A program made the translations under genes and the position numbers. A DNA stretch of 7,203 nucleotides from Aliarcobacter butzleri (GTDB lineage Bacteria > Campylobacterota > Campylobacteria > Campylobacterales > Arcobacteraceae), in assembly GCA_012522985.1 (NCBI GenBank), contig JAAYJJ010000069.1:1-7203 (forward strand), read 5' to 3'. How positions within the stretch are numbered: position 1 is the stretch's first letter; every line of letters begins with the position of its first letter. Below are positions 6,250 through 7,203 of this stretch, piece by piece. The notes under the pieces are model-generated. The model made no database searches. It saw only the letters and a list, made by a program, of their open reading frames with translations, and had not been told where the DNA came from.

Positions 6250-7203
6250 TTGTTTTATTCTTTTTATAAAATTTTTGATTTAAATATTTTACAATATATT
6301 ACAGTTAGAGCTGGGATTGCTTTTGCAATATCTTTTTTTTTAGCACTTTTTTTAATGCCATATTTTATCAAATGGGCAAAAAGACAAAAAAGTTCTCAAC
6401 CTATCTATGAGTTAGCTCCAAAAACACACCAACAAAAAGCAGGAACTCCTACTATGGGTGGTATTGTTTTTGTTTTTAGTACTATTATAGCTACACTTCT
6501 TACAGCTAAACTAAACAATGTATATGTTGTAGGTGGTATAGCAACTATTGTACTTTTTGCTCTTATTGGATTAAAAGATGATATTTCAAAAATCATTAAC
6601 AACAAAAATGACGCAGGACTAAGTCCAAAGGCTAAGATGATCTTGCAGATTATAGTCTCTATTATGATAGGAGTGTTATTATTGTTTTATGGACATAATA
6701 GTGATTTTTATATACCTTTTTATAAAAACCCTTTATTTGATTTGGGATATTTTTCTCTTATATTTTGGGTAGCTGTTATGGTAGCATCAACCAATGCTGT
6801 AAATCTTACTGATGGATTAGATGGACTTGCTACTGTTCCATCTATAATAGCTTTTTTTACCCTAGGGGCTTTGGTATATGTAGCTGGACATATAGTTTTT
6901 AGTCAATATCTACTTATGCCAAGTATCAAAAACAGTGGTGAGCTAACTATTATAGTATCTGCTTTTGTAGGCTCTTTAATAGCTTTTTTATGGTATAACT
7001 CTCATCCTGCTGAAGTTTTTATGGGAGATACAGGAAGCTTATCAATAGGCGGATTTATGGGGTATTGTGCAATAGTTTCAAAAAATGAGTTATTATTGCT
7101 TTTGGTTGGATTTGTTTTTGTAATGGAGACTATATCTGTTATATTACAAGTTGGAAGTTATAAACTTAGACAAAAAAGGGTATTTTTAATGGCTCCTATA
7201 CAT
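6250..7203 (+). CDS. mraY: Phospho-N-acetylmuramoyl-pentapeptide transferase (3'-truncated by window edge)
   Basis: Polytopic inner-membrane enzyme that transfers phospho-MurNAc-pentapeptide from UDP to undecaprenyl phosphate, making lipid I, the first membrane step of peptidoglycan synthesis. The frame is open for 318 codons to the window end, against about 353 in the family, so roughly 35-40 residues are missing. Motifs are SQPIYELAPKTHQQKAGTPT at 49-68 with MGG following, the Asp pair DD at 110-111, NAVNLTDGLDGLA at 182-194 (Asp188, Asp191), the catalytic FMGDTGSL with Asp260, and the beginning of the MAPIHHHFE signature at 314-318. Several hydrophobic segments alternate with these cytoplasmic loops, as expected of about ten membrane helices. 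The start is TTG, fixed by an in-frame TAA two codons upstream; the next Met is residue 36, inside the first helix region. It is divergent from gpmI. In Campylobacter murD follows mraY, but that position is outside the window. Confidence 0.97.
   Translation, partial: MFYSFYKIFDLNILQYITVRAGIAFAISFFLALFLMPYFIKWAKRQKSSQPIYELAPKTHQQKAGTPTMGGIVFVFSTIIATLLTAKLNNVYVVGGIATIVLFALIGLKDDISKIINNKNDAGLSPKAKMILQIIVSIMIGVLLLFYGHNSDFYIPFYKNPLFDLGYFSLIFWVAVMVASTNAVNLTDGLDGLATVPSIIAFFTLGALVYVAGHIVFSQYLLMPSIKNSGELTIIVSAFVGSLIAFLWYNSHPAEVFMGDTGSLSIGGFMGYCAIVSKNELLLLLVGFVFVMETISVILQVGSYKLRQKRVFLMAPIH

Noticed and set aside
6405..6605. Leftward open frame inside mraY
   Set aside because: The rightward frame carries the MraY motifs throughout this stretch, so this is a shadow.
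1..7203. Mobile element, defence island, CRISPR array or phage gene cluster
   Set aside because: No transposase, integrase, repeat array, terminal repeats or composition shift is visible; almost all coding sequence belongs to standard housekeeping families.

Overview
This window is strongly AT-rich, densely packed chromosomal DNA. It looks like a member of the Campylobacterota (epsilonproteobacteria), most likely an Arcobacter-type or Sulfurimonas-type organism. I base this on the protein character (a histidine kinase tail of the ASGLKLKQEFG...DDFRNFF type, a MraY with QPIYELAPKTHQ, a short PBP1A), the base composition, and the divergent gpmI/mraY pair known from Campylobacter and relatives. 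The genus is inferred from memory of these families, not from any search.

Layout. A rightward block covers 1-1997: the C-terminal part of a sensor histidine kinase cut by the left edge, an unrecognised 168-residue protein starting one base after the kinase stop, and panC (pantothenate synthetase). The block ends in a hairpin that also lies at the end of the leftward block. The leftward block (6160 down to 2034) is gpmI (cofactor-independent phosphoglycerate mutase), an oligopeptide/nickel-type ABC ATPase without visible partners, and a bifunctional class A penicillin-binding protein (PBP1A type), with gaps of 16 bases and 1 base. A compact 89-base divergent control region (6161-6249) separates gpmI from mraY, which runs rightward and is cut by the right edge about 35-40 codons before its expected end.

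Function. These are housekeeping genes. panC makes pantothenate, the precursor of coenzyme A. gpmI interconverts 3- and 2-phosphoglycerate. MraY makes lipid I, the first membrane-bound peptidoglycan precursor, and PBP1A polymerises and crosslinks the lipid II made from it. The divergent region therefore faces a glycolytic/gluconeogenic gene (with a cell-wall polymerase in its operon) against a cell-wall precursor gene. The kinase and the 168-residue protein are the only parts with an open role.

Coding covers nearly all of the window, and no gene-free stretch exceeds 89 bases. I saw no tRNA, rRNA, CRISPR array, insertion sequence, prophage or toxin-antitoxin module, and no convincing sign of a new multi-gene system. 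Four of the six gene starts visible here are TTG or GTG rather than ATG, each fixed by an upstream in-frame stop and a Shine-Dalgarno sequence.
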